From Ruminococcaceae bacterium UBA5905 (GTDB taxonomy: Bacteria > Bacillota > Clostridia > Oscillospirales > Acutalibacteraceae): DNA of 64,000 bases. Where the stretch lies: assembly GCA_002431285.1 (NCBI GenBank), contig DJEF01000019.1, positions 13,942 to 77,941 of the forward strand, in the 5' to 3' direction. This document shows positions 1 through 8,100 of the stretch, in pieces (position 1 is the stretch's first letter; every line of letters begins with the position of its first letter). The position numbers and the translations under genes are program-made. Under the pieces are notes generated by a model. That model searched no databases. It was not told the origin of the DNA and worked only from the letters and a program-made list of their open reading frames with translations.

Positions 1-242
1 ATGGTGACGTTATCCTTGGTGATCACCGGCTGGGGCGGGGAATCCAGCACCTGCTCCTTTAAGGTGATCTTCTTGGAGATTTTCTCCAGCAGCGGCACCT
101 TAATGTGCAGCCCGGCGCTCCAGGTGGTTTTGTACTTACCCAAAAACTCAATCACATACTGGGAGGATTGGGGAACGATCTTGAGATTGCACAGGATGAT
201 GAGCAAAATCAGGATCAACAGACCGGGCAGCACGTATTCCAT
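1..242 (-). CDS. SPFH/band-7 (stomatin-like) membrane protein, N-terminal part only
   Basis: The reverse strand from the ATG at 242 reads off the window edge and gives 80 codons. It opens with a single hydrophobic segment (residues about 4-18), followed by a stretch typical of the start of an SPFH domain: IVPQSSQYVIEFLGKY, then GLHIKVPLLEKISKKI, then LKEQVLDSPPQPVITKDNV. In this family (stomatin, QmcA, paraslipin, HflK/C) an N-terminal anchor is followed by the SPFH fold, and oligomers organise membrane microdomains. AAAAAGGAG lies just upstream of the ATG, and a good promoter precedes it at 274-302. The C-terminal part and any NfeD partner lie outside the window. Confidence 0.88.
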   Translation of the reverse strand, partial: MEYVLPGLLILILLIILCNLKIVPQSSQYVIEFLGKYKTTWSAGLHIKVPLLEKISKKITLKEQVLDSPPQPVITKDNVT

Positions 243-273
243 GGCGAACAACTCCTTTTTCGTTACTGTACCC

Positions 274-302
274 ATTATACCAGACCGCGTATCCGCTGTA
301 AA
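274..302 (-). promoter_or_regulatory. Sigma-A-type promoter of the SPFH gene
   Basis: On the minus strand TTTACA (302-297) and TATAAT (279-274) are separated by 17 bases. The start codon lies about 32 bases downstream of the -10 box, behind a clear GGAG. Confidence 0.7.
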
Positions 303-834
303 GAGCCGGGCGCAATATTTTCTCCGCAAAAAATGTGGCAAAGAGGCACAAAATGCCGCAAGCCCTCTCGAGCCATTTCCGCCTGTCAAAGTGCATTGAC
401 GGCACACCCGATATTCTCTGTGGAAATACCGTGATGCGCCTGCCTTTTTGTATACAATCGGGATAATCAATCTATAAATATACAGCTCGACATAACGCAA
501 ACGTCGAAAACAGCCCTGTATACGTCCGTGGAGCAGCCGGTGCTCCGGCTGCTCCACGGCAGTCCCGTTTCTTATCAAGAGGAGCGCGCCCTTGTGGATG
601 GCGGCACTTTTTTGTCTTGGCAATGTCCAAGTTCCCGATGCATTGCAGAACGCATCGGGGACCGCCTTTGTGCTCGCACATACGGTCACGGCAACCGCCC
701 GGGCGGCGGCAATTCCAGTCATGTTTTTGCAGGCCGCACCGGCCGTTTCTCTTTTTGGTGTTACGGCGCCCAATGATATATCGTCCGCGCATAGGTGTAC
801 GAACCGGTACGGCCGGTAGGCACATAGGTTCCGT
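303..834. other. Long gene-free stretch with one perfect hairpin
   Basis: No reading frame here has both a plausible ribosome site and a recognisable protein. Frames on both strands give low-complexity Arg/Gly/Pro-rich translations typical of non-coding GC-rich DNA. The only clear structure is the hairpin at 526-559. The stretch separates the SPFH promoter from the end of the exported protein gene. Confidence 0.5.
526..559. repeat. Perfect 15-bp inverted repeat, 4-base loop
   Basis: The arms 526-540 and 545-559 are exact reverse complements around the loop TGCT. There is no T-run on either side, so it is not a classical intrinsic terminator. It could still close the minus-strand genes upstream or be a dispersed palindromic element. 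Confidence 0.6.
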
Positions 835-1422
835 TCATCCGAGCCGAATATCGGAAATGCCAACATCCGATTTTGCATCAATCACGATCGTGGAAATCGA
901 GCCTTGGGTACGGCTGTTTGTCGGCAATGGTATATCACTGACATCCTCGGGATACGTGAAAAGAACGTATTCGGCATTGCCGATGGTCGCTATTATCTTG
1001 TTCCCAACGCTGCTGAACTTCATAGGCCGTCTCACCGATGTTTCTTTCGCCAGGGACTCCAGTTCTGCGGCAAGGAAACTTGAAATTGCCGCATCGTAAC
1101 CGGTATTTTGACTTGGATACACTCTAAAAATATATTCGATCGCACCATCGCATATTACTGGAAAATAATACACATCTGAACCATAATCCAAAAAAGCGAA
1201 TGGTCTGCCAACCGTAACAGAAGAATAGGGCATATTACCTTCACACTGTGATTCAATAAAGCCGACAATGGTATCTTCTGCGAACTCGACGTATCCTTGA
1301 GGACATTCCGGAGTTTCAATGAATAGGCGCGCGTTACTTCCCCGTGTTTGGGCAAAAGCAACGATACTTCCCAACGACACTATCAGAGCCACCGTTAAAA
1401 TAATCGACAAAATCTTTTTCAT
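835..1422 (-). CDS. Small exported protein of unknown function
   Basis: The 195-residue product has a clear signal peptide (MKKIL, then a hydrophobic core to about residue 22, with VAFA-Q as likely cleavage site) and no further membrane span or sortase motif. The mature part is about 170 residues with scattered aromatic and acidic residues and two cysteines; I do not recognise a family. AAGGAGG sits 10 bases upstream of the ATG. It lies 125 bases downstream of the anti-sigma-like gene on the same strand, so it may be part of, or a target of, that sigma-factor unit. Confidence 0.75.
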   Translation of the reverse strand: MKKILSIILTVALIVSLGSIVAFAQTRGSNARLFIETPECPQGYVEFAEDTIVGFIESQCEGNMPYSSVTVGRPFAFLDYGSDVYYFPVICDGAIEYIFRVYPSQNTGYDAAISSFLAAELESLAKETSVRRPMKFSSVGNKIIATIGNAEYVLFTYPEDVSDIPLPTNSRTQGSISTIVIDAKSDVGISDIRLG

Positions 1423-1547
1423 ATCATCCGCCTCCTTATTTCTCTCCCCCTCACACTACAAACGATCTTTTTTCACCGATCTCTTTTCTCATACATAAGT
1501 GGACTTTCCATCCCCACCTCTCCAACATTTGAAATACCGTTGCTGTT

Positions 1548-2201
1548 TTAACGCCCCGGGGAACCGTTTTTGCGGAGTTGTCGCCTCCTCGCTCTGAAAA
1601 ATATGACCGCTCCCCCTACCATCAGAATCAGACAAGCGGCGCCACACAGGAGATATTGGTATGCACCGTCCCGCTCCGCGGGCGTAGCGTCCGGAGTCCT
1701 GGGTGTACACAACACAAACGGTCTTTCGCCGTCGATCATCTTCAGCTTGGAGCTTTGCACATAGGCGGATCTTCCGTCCTTGCTCAAATAGACATCCCCA
1801 CTCATGTTTCCTTCAAAATCCCGCCCCGAAAACGTATCGCCCACATCCGTGACCGTGCCGACATACCGATAGCCCTTCGGAACCTCTGTGACGATCGTTA
1901 TTTCCGGCGCCATGATAAACGCTTTGCCGTCCAGATAAAAATGCAACGGCGCATCGGAATCTCCCGCCACGCCTGAACTGACATTGTCTTTCGGTCTATC
2001 CGTAGGGTCTTTGGGATCGGTTCGCCGGTTCGCTATGGTGGGGAATACGGCCGCGATCCCTATCGCCAGAATCAGACAGGCGGCCATATACAGGAGAGGT
2101 TGCCATACCCCCCGGCGCTTTCTGGGAATCACATCCGCAAATTCCATAATGTACGAATCCGCGATATCGCCCATAGCCGCCATGAATTCTGCTCCGTTCA
2201 T
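1548..2201 (-). CDS. Putative anti-sigma factor, two membrane spans
   Basis: The 217-residue product has a cytoplasmic N-terminus of about 35 residues, a membrane span at about 36-55 and an extracytoplasmic domain (about 60-180) starting with an Asp/Pro-rich linker. A second span near 187-205 is followed by an Arg-rich tail. Its ATG overlaps the stop of the sigma-factor gene (ATGA at 2198-2201), the usual coupling of an ECF-type sigma factor to its membrane anti-sigma partner. There is no zinc-binding HxxxCxxC motif, so the anti-sigma role rests on topology and gene order. The external part could sense envelope conditions. It is probably translationally coupled to the upstream gene, which is frameshifted in this sequence. 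Confidence 0.65.
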   Translation of the reverse strand: MNGAEFMAAMGDIADSYIMEFADVIPRKRRGVWQPLLYMAACLILAIGIAAVFPTIANRRTDPKDPTDRPKDNVSSGVAGDSDAPLHFYLDGKAFIMAPEITIVTEVPKGYRYVGTVTDVGDTFSGRDFEGNMSGDVYLSKDGRSAYVQSSKLKMIDGERPFVLCTPRTPDATPAERDGAYQYLLCGAACLILMVGGAVIFFRARRRQLRKNGSPGR

Positions 2202-2754
2202 CCCACAGCCCCCCGTTCCTGCAAATATTTCCGCAGTCCGGCTCGTGTACGGGAGAGCCGTGTGCGGACTGCATTTTCTCTCATGCCCGTCATTTGAGCG
2301 ATGGAATCATAGGAATCCATGTACCAATAGCGCCTTATGAAAATCAGACGGTTCTCCTCGCTCAGCGTATCCAGAAAACCTTCGATCACTTTTGTGAGTT
2401 CCTTTGTCTCGATTGTCGATTCTACATTCTCAGTGGATGCGAGGCAATGCTCCCATTCATCCACGCAACAATCGAACTGGCCGTTTCTCTTTTTGCGCAT
2501 GATATGTGTATACCTGTTGATTGAGATGTTGCGGACGATCCGCAGGAGAAAGGCCAACAGCGGGTGGGGAGAATTTGGCGGGACGGCGTTCCACACCCCC
2601 AGATATGAATCGTTGACGCATTCCTCCGCATCTTCACGATTGCCCACAATGTTGTAAGCGGTACGCAGGCAGACCGTGCCGTACTTTGCGGATAATGCAG
2701 CGATGGCATTCTCGGAACGCCGGAAAACAATTCAATGATCTGCCGATCCTCCAT
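2198..2754 (-). pseudogene. Sigma-70 family (ECF-like) sigma factor, one-base frameshift
   Basis: Starting at the ATG at 2754 (GGAGGAG 6 bases upstream) the frame reads MEDRQIIELF and then leaves the family pattern. The following frame gives RRSENAIAALSAKYGTV, NIVGNREDAEECVNDSYLG (region 2) and, near the C-terminus, region 4 with IAQMTGMRENAVRTRLSRTR. Adding one T to the run of four (plus-strand AAAA at 2724-2727) restores a continuous 185-residue protein reading ELFFRRSENAI. So one base is missing, either in the genome or through a homopolymer reading error. If real, only a product from an internal GTG at 2647 lacking part of region 2 could be made. The gene overlaps the anti-sigma gene by four bases. 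Confidence 0.85.
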
Positions 2755-2932
2755 ACACATCTCCTCCAAAGGCCTTTCAATGGATATACTCCGCTTTTTG
2801 ATCGGATTGTTACAGCTTTTCGGAATTTTTTTGCCCTTCAGACAGAATTTTTGTTGCAGCGCCCGGTTTCGGCCCGCCCCGTTGATCGCTGAAGCAAGCA
2901 GATTAAGCCCTCCTGCCCACGCCGTACAGAAC

Positions 2933-2967
2933 AGCGCCCCCTTGAGCCTGTGGCTCAAGGGGGCGCT
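2933..2967 (-). terminator. Hairpin after the histidine kinase gene
   Basis: A perfect 16-bp stem (2933-2948 with 2952-2967) closes a 3-base loop six bases beyond the kinase stop codon. No T-run follows on the minus strand, so termination efficiency is uncertain. It separates the kinase operon from the sigma-factor genes. Confidence 0.55.
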
Positions 2968-2972
2968 CGCAG

Positions 2973-4241
2973 TCACACGATGATCTGCAACAGGAACCGC
3001 TCGTCCGTTACGGAGAAGCGGCAGCTGCCGTTATGGCTCTCCACCGTATACCGGATGCTCTGGGTGCCGAAGCCGTGCTGTTTATCCTCGGTGACGGGCA
3101 TACCGTCGGACATTTTCGGCTTTTGGCTATACGGATTGGCCACCGAGAGCAGAATTTTTCCGTTCTTTTCGGCGGCGGTCAGTTCGATAACCCGCCGTTC
3201 CGTTTCCAGCGGCAGCACCGCATGGATGGCATTCTCAATGGCATTGGACAGCACCGAGGTGATATCCACATCCGACAGGGGCAGCGTCTCGGGGAGCTGC
3301 AGGGTATACCGCAGATTGATGCCGTTTTCCTCCATGGTGCGCTCATAGCTGGAGAGGATCATGTTCACGGTCTCGTTGGCGCAATAACGGTGGCGGACGG
3401 TGTTATCCACCGAGGCGATGATCTCGTGGATATACTCCTGCGCTTTCTCATTCTCCCCTTTCTCGATGAGCGCCGACAGGCTGCTGAGGAAATGGCGCAT
3501 ATCGTGGCGCAGAATGGAAACCTCCCGCTTGGAGCGGCGGATGGCCTCGATCTCCTTGGCAGTCTGCACCTGCTGCATTTTCAGCAGCCGGTTGCGCTGC
3601 TCGGCCTGGTTCTTTTCCTCATACTGGCGGAAATAGAGGAAGATAAAGAGGATATAAAACAGGCACAACACAAATCCCAGAAATTCCGTCACCACCCGCG
3701 TCCCCGCATACAGCAGCCCTGTGTACACCCCGGCCACATAGTCGAATACATAGTACATGAAAGGCACCATGGCGAATATCAGCAGGGATTTTGTGGGCTT
3801 TTCCAGCAGGGTGGCGGTGGCATCGGATACATACCGGATGAGCAGCACAAAGGCGATACCGGTCACGGCGATGCGGACGGCGTAATAGACGCACTCCGAG
3901 CCGGTCACGGTCATGGCCAGCAGCCCCAGCCAGTTGCTGATCTGACAGCACAGATACGCCGTCAGCACCGACAGCGCAGCCAACGCGGGCTTATATTTAT
4001 AGTAGAGAGACAGGAACAGCACCAGCGGTATGTGGACGATGAGCGGATAGACCTTTTGGGTGCCCTCCGTCCCCAGCAGCGCATAGGACAGGACATACAC
4101 CGCCCCCACCGCCAGAGAAAAGAGCAGCAGTCTGCCGCCGTTTTTCCGATTCATCCGGATGCCCAGAAACGCCGCCGAAATATACACACCGAATAGCAGG
4201 GTGGTGGCGTTGTGCACTACGCTTAAAGCCTGTAACAGCAT
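2973..4241 (-). CDS. GHKL-type sensor histidine kinase (AgrC-like)
   Basis: The 422-residue protein has about six hydrophobic spans in residues 5-205 and a short linker helix (206-240). The phospho-acceptor motif RHDMRHF (His about 246) is followed by a GHKL ATPase domain with the N-box SNAIENAIHAV and a Gly-rich GFGTQSI. This matches the AgrC/VirS class that signals to LytTR regulators. It follows its regulator by 12 bases, so the two form an operon. Ligands of such kinases are often peptides, but no AgrD/AgrB-like genes are nearby, so the signal is unknown. Confidence 0.9.
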   Translation of the reverse strand: MLLQALSVVHNATTLLFGVYISAAFLGIRMNRKNGGRLLLFSLAVGAVYVLSYALLGTEGTQKVYPLIVHIPLVLFLSLYYKYKPALAALSVLTAYLCCQISNWLGLLAMTVTGSECVYYAVRIAVTGIAFVLLIRYVSDATATLLEKPTKSLLIFAMVPFMYYVFDYVAGVYTGLLYAGTRVVTEFLGFVLCLFYILFIFLYFRQYEEKNQAEQRNRLLKMQQVQTAKEIEAIRRSKREVSILRHDMRHFLSSLSALIEKGENEKAQEYIHEIIASVDNTVRHRYCANETVNMILSSYERTMEENGINLRYTLQLPETLPLSDVDITSVLSNAIENAIHAVLPLETERRVIELTAAEKNGKILLSVANPYSQKPKMSDGMPVTEDKQHGFGTQSIRYTVESHNGSCRFSVTDERFLLQIIV

Positions 4242-4253
4242 CGTCCCACCCCT

Positions 4254-4967
4254 TTATTCTCCGAACATGAAGGAAAAATAGGCTTCCTTGAACGCCCGGG
4301 CATAGCCCCGGGCGATGGGCACCCGCCCGTTGGCGTTGGTGACGATCTGGGTGCTGCTGAAACTCGCCACCCCCGGCATATACACGAAATAGCTGCGGTG
4401 ACACTTGAAAAATCCGTTATCCAGCGTCAGCTTATCCTCAAAGGAATACAGCGGCTCGACGGTCTCCACCGTGGTGCCGTCCTTCAGGAAGAATATCACC
4501 CGCTTATTCTGCGCCTCGGCGTATTCGATGTGGTGCAGATACAGCTTCTGATACCCGAAAGGGGTTTTCAGCAGAATCGTCTCCGGCTCCTTGCGCACAG
4601 CGGCGACGCAATCCTCCAGCGCCTCCCGCAGCTTTTCTTCGGTAACGGGCTTGAGGATATATCCCTGCGCCTTGACCGCATAGGATTCCAGCGCAAACTC
4701 CGGCGAGGAGGTCAGGAACACGATGCGAGCGGCGGCATCGACCCGGCGCAGCTCCCGGGCGGTGTCCATGCCGTTGAGCAACGGCATAAGAATGTCCAGA
4801 AAGATCAAATCGTGGTGGGTCGTATGGGCGGCATTCAGCAGGCTGTCGCCGTCGTCATAGGTATGCACCGTCACAGGGACGCCGCTCTCCTCCGCCCAGC
4901 GGTGGATGCACCCGGCGGCCGCGTGAAGAGAATCCCGGTTGTCGTCGCATACGGCAATGGTCAGCAT
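4254..4967 (-). CDS. LytTR-family response regulator
   Basis: The 237-residue protein has a receiver domain (residues 1-120) with acidic CDDN at 7-10, the phospho-acceptor Asp58 in FLDILMP and the conserved Lys in YILKP. A LytTR DNA-binding domain follows (about 135-237, with FFKCHRSYFV). The ATG at 4967 is chosen because GGAGGAG precedes it and the receiver domain begins there; an in-frame ATG 24 codons upstream would add unrelated residues. A promoter lies at 4999-5027. LytTR proteins bind paired direct repeats about 21 bases apart, which is relevant to the shared elements near 49.95 and 54.76 kb. Confidence 0.9.
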   Translation of the reverse strand: MLTIAVCDDNRDSLHAAAGCIHRWAEESGVPVTVHTYDDGDSLLNAAHTTHHDLIFLDILMPLLNGMDTARELRRVDAAARIVFLTSSPEFALESYAVKAQGYILKPVTEEKLREALEDCVAAVRKEPETILLKTPFGYQKLYLHHIEYAEAQNKRVIFFLKDGTTVETVEPLYSFEDKLTLDNGFFKCHRSYFVYMPGVASFSSTQIVTNANGRVPIARGYARAFKEAYFSFMFGE

Positions 4968-4998
4968 AGTCGCTCCTCCATTCTCGGTGTTCTGCTCC

Positions 4999-5027
4999 AT
5001 TGTACAATACTTTGGCGCCGTTTTCAA
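4999..5027 (-). promoter_or_regulatory. Promoter of the LytTR/kinase operon
   Basis: On the minus strand TTGAAA (5027-5022) and TACAAT (5004-4999) are 17 bases apart, 31 bases before the regulator start codon. Confidence 0.6.
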
Positions 5028-5140
5028 TGGAAACGGCACATTTCGCGCCGAAAAAACCGCATTTCACGCAAAGGGACGGTTTTCCTCCCGTACTATGGTA
5101 TACTGCTCTCGACAAAATCTGACAGATGAGGATGAAAGAG

Positions 5141-8100
5141 ATGCGTATTGTTGATTTCTGTAAACGGCGGGTTCTGACGGCTGTTCTGTGCTTTGCGGTG
5201 CTGCTGTCCACCGTGCCGGCGTGGGCGCTGCCGACCTCTGCCGCCGTCGGGCATACCCACTGCCTGTGCGGCACGACCCATAAGAGCATCGGCGACCATA
5301 CGACGGCGGAAAGCGTCACGTTCACCGAGTGGACGGACCCGGACGCTCTGCCCTGGGAAAGCGGTAATTATTATCTGACGACCGATTATAATCTGAAGAA
5401 GATGTGGGCCATCCAGACCAATAAGAACATCGTTCTGTGCCTGAACGGTCACACCATCCGCAGCGATAACTTCGACATTGATTATGACAGCGTCATCAGC
5501 ATCCAGAGCGGCTCCCAGCTCACCATCACCGACTGCAAGAACAGCGGCACGGTGCGCTCCCATAAGAGCAATATACCGTCTGTGAAGGTGTATGACCGGG
5601 ATGCGTCGGTACGCATCTTCGGCGGCACCTATACCGGCAAAGATACCGGCCTGCTTGTGAATGCCGGCAGCGCCGACATCTACGGCGGCACTTTCAAGGG
5701 CAACGCCAATTACGGAATCTTTCTCTGGAGGAGCAGCTGGCCTAAGGTCCATATGACCACAGTCAATCTGTATAATGCCACCATACAGAGCAACGGCTCC
5801 AGCACCTACACCACCGTCGAGAACGTATGGAGTTCCGGCGGCGGCATCTATGTGCAGAAGGAATGCACGCTGAATCTGTACGATGCCACCATCTCCGGCA
5901 ACTATGGCAGCCTGGGCGGCGGGATCGGCAACCTGGGCACCGTCAATATGTCCGGCGGCACGATTCGCAACAACCGCGCCAATAAAGGCGGCGGTGTATA
6001 CAACTATGGCACTTTCACCATGACCGGCGGCAGCATTAGCGGAAACAGCGCTGTCCTCTATGGCGGCGGTGTAGACAATTGCAATAAGACCGACGCCGGG
6101 AAGCCGGACGCGATCTTCAACCTGCAGGCCGGCAGCATTAGCGGCAACAGTGCAATGGACGGCGGCGGGATCGCCAACCGCCAGGAGACCAGCGGCTGTG
6201 ATGCGATCATCCGCATGACCGGCGGCAGTATCTCGAACAATACCACCACAGGAAGCGGCGGCGGCATATACAACTCGCGCACCACGATACTGGAACTGTC
6301 CGGCGGCAACATCACCGGCAACAAATCGTCCTCGACCAGGGACACCGACTACGGCGGCGGTATATATGCCAGCGCCAACACCACGATCCAGATGCAGGGA
6401 GGCATCACCGTTTCCGGTAACACCAAAAACGGAGCGGCTAACAATATCTATCTGAAGAATGGAAACCAGATAGCCGTCCCCGCGGCGCTCACCGGCGACG
6501 GCATCGGCATTTCCATCCCCGGCGCCAAAGCCACCGTGGCCAAGGGCTCGGGCTACCAGCTCACCGAAACGGATAAGGCAAAATTCACCAGCGATGCGGA
6601 CGGATATGAGTTTGTGCTCAGCGGCAACACCGTCCGGCTGCAAAAAATCCTCACACCGGTAGCCGTGAGCGATTTCACCTTCGTCGCTCCCGCGGATCTG
6701 ACCTACACCGGCACAGCCAAAACCGCTACCGTAACCGGGAAAAGCGGCATCGGCGCCATCACTGTAAAATACTATGATTCCACCGGCAAAAAGCTCAGCG
6801 GAGCCCCGGTGGATGCCGGCACCTACACCGTAAAGATCGACGTGGCGGAATCCGACGAATACGCGGCCGTCACCGATCTGACGGATGCCGGCTGGAAATT
6901 CACCGTCCTCCCGAGAGCGCTCACCAAAGACGATGTGACCGTGGCGGGAATTGAAAGCGCTTACATTCTGACCGGGAACGCCATTCGCCCGGTACCCGCC
7001 GTGGTATACGACCACAAGACACTGGCGGCGAATACGGAGTATACCGTATCCTATGGTGAGAATACCCGGGACACCGGCAGCGTGACCGTGATTTTCTGCG
7101 GCAATTATTCCGGACAGATCGTCTATTCCTTTGACATCCGCTACGGCGATCTCGACGAGACCATGTACACCATGCCGTCCGCCAACAAAAACGGCTGGTA
7201 CAACCGCGCTCTGACCATCGGCGCCGGGACAGGCTATACCGTCGGGCTGAGCGAGACCGCCTTTGCCGACAGCGTGCAGCTGACCGAGACGGGTGCGGAC
7301 AAGTCCGTGACCCTCTATGCCAGGGCGGCCGACGGCGGCATCTACCGGGGCACGCTCGTATACAGTCTGGACGAGGAGGCCCCCACCGCTCTGGAGATCC
7401 GGTACAACAACAACGCTTTCCGCAAGCTGCTGAACACCCTCACCTTCGGCCTGTTCTTTAAGGAGACCGTCACGGTGGAGGCCCGCGCCACCGATACCCT
7501 GAGCGGCGTGGACACCGTGCGGTACTATGCGGCCGACAGCGCCGTATCCGACCCGACAACGATCACCGGCTGGAGCGACAGCCTGCGTCTGACCCCCACG
7601 GCGAAGAAGATCGTATATGTGGAGGTGACGGACAAGGCCGGCAACCGGACCATCGCCAACGATCAGGGGATCGTGCTGTATACCGACAGCGCCGCGGCAG
7701 CGGCAGACGATACCTTCGATCTGAATGTCGACCGGCAGGCGGATATACAAATTCGGCTGACCCTCAATGACAACACCTTCTCCGAGATAAAGAACGGCGC
7801 CCAGACCCTCAGCACCCCCGCCGACTATACGGTAGACGGCGACACGGTCACGATCACCAAGGCGTATCTGGCGCAGTTTGCCGACGGCGATGCGGTGACG
7901 CTGACCTTGACCTTTGCGCCCCTGGGCGTATCCGGCGACACGGTGTCCGAGGCGACGGTGACCATCCGTGTGACCGATACCACCGACTATCACAGAACCG
8001 CCGTAAAGTCCGACTATGCGGCGGCCACCTGCGAGGGAGACGGGCACGAAGCCTACTGGCACTGCCCGATATGCGGCCAGTATTTCGCCGACAACGACGG

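Noticed and set aside
472-825. A 117-codon minus-strand frame before the exported protein gene
   Set aside because: Cys/Arg-rich low-complexity translation, poor start context, and it contains the 15-bp hairpin.
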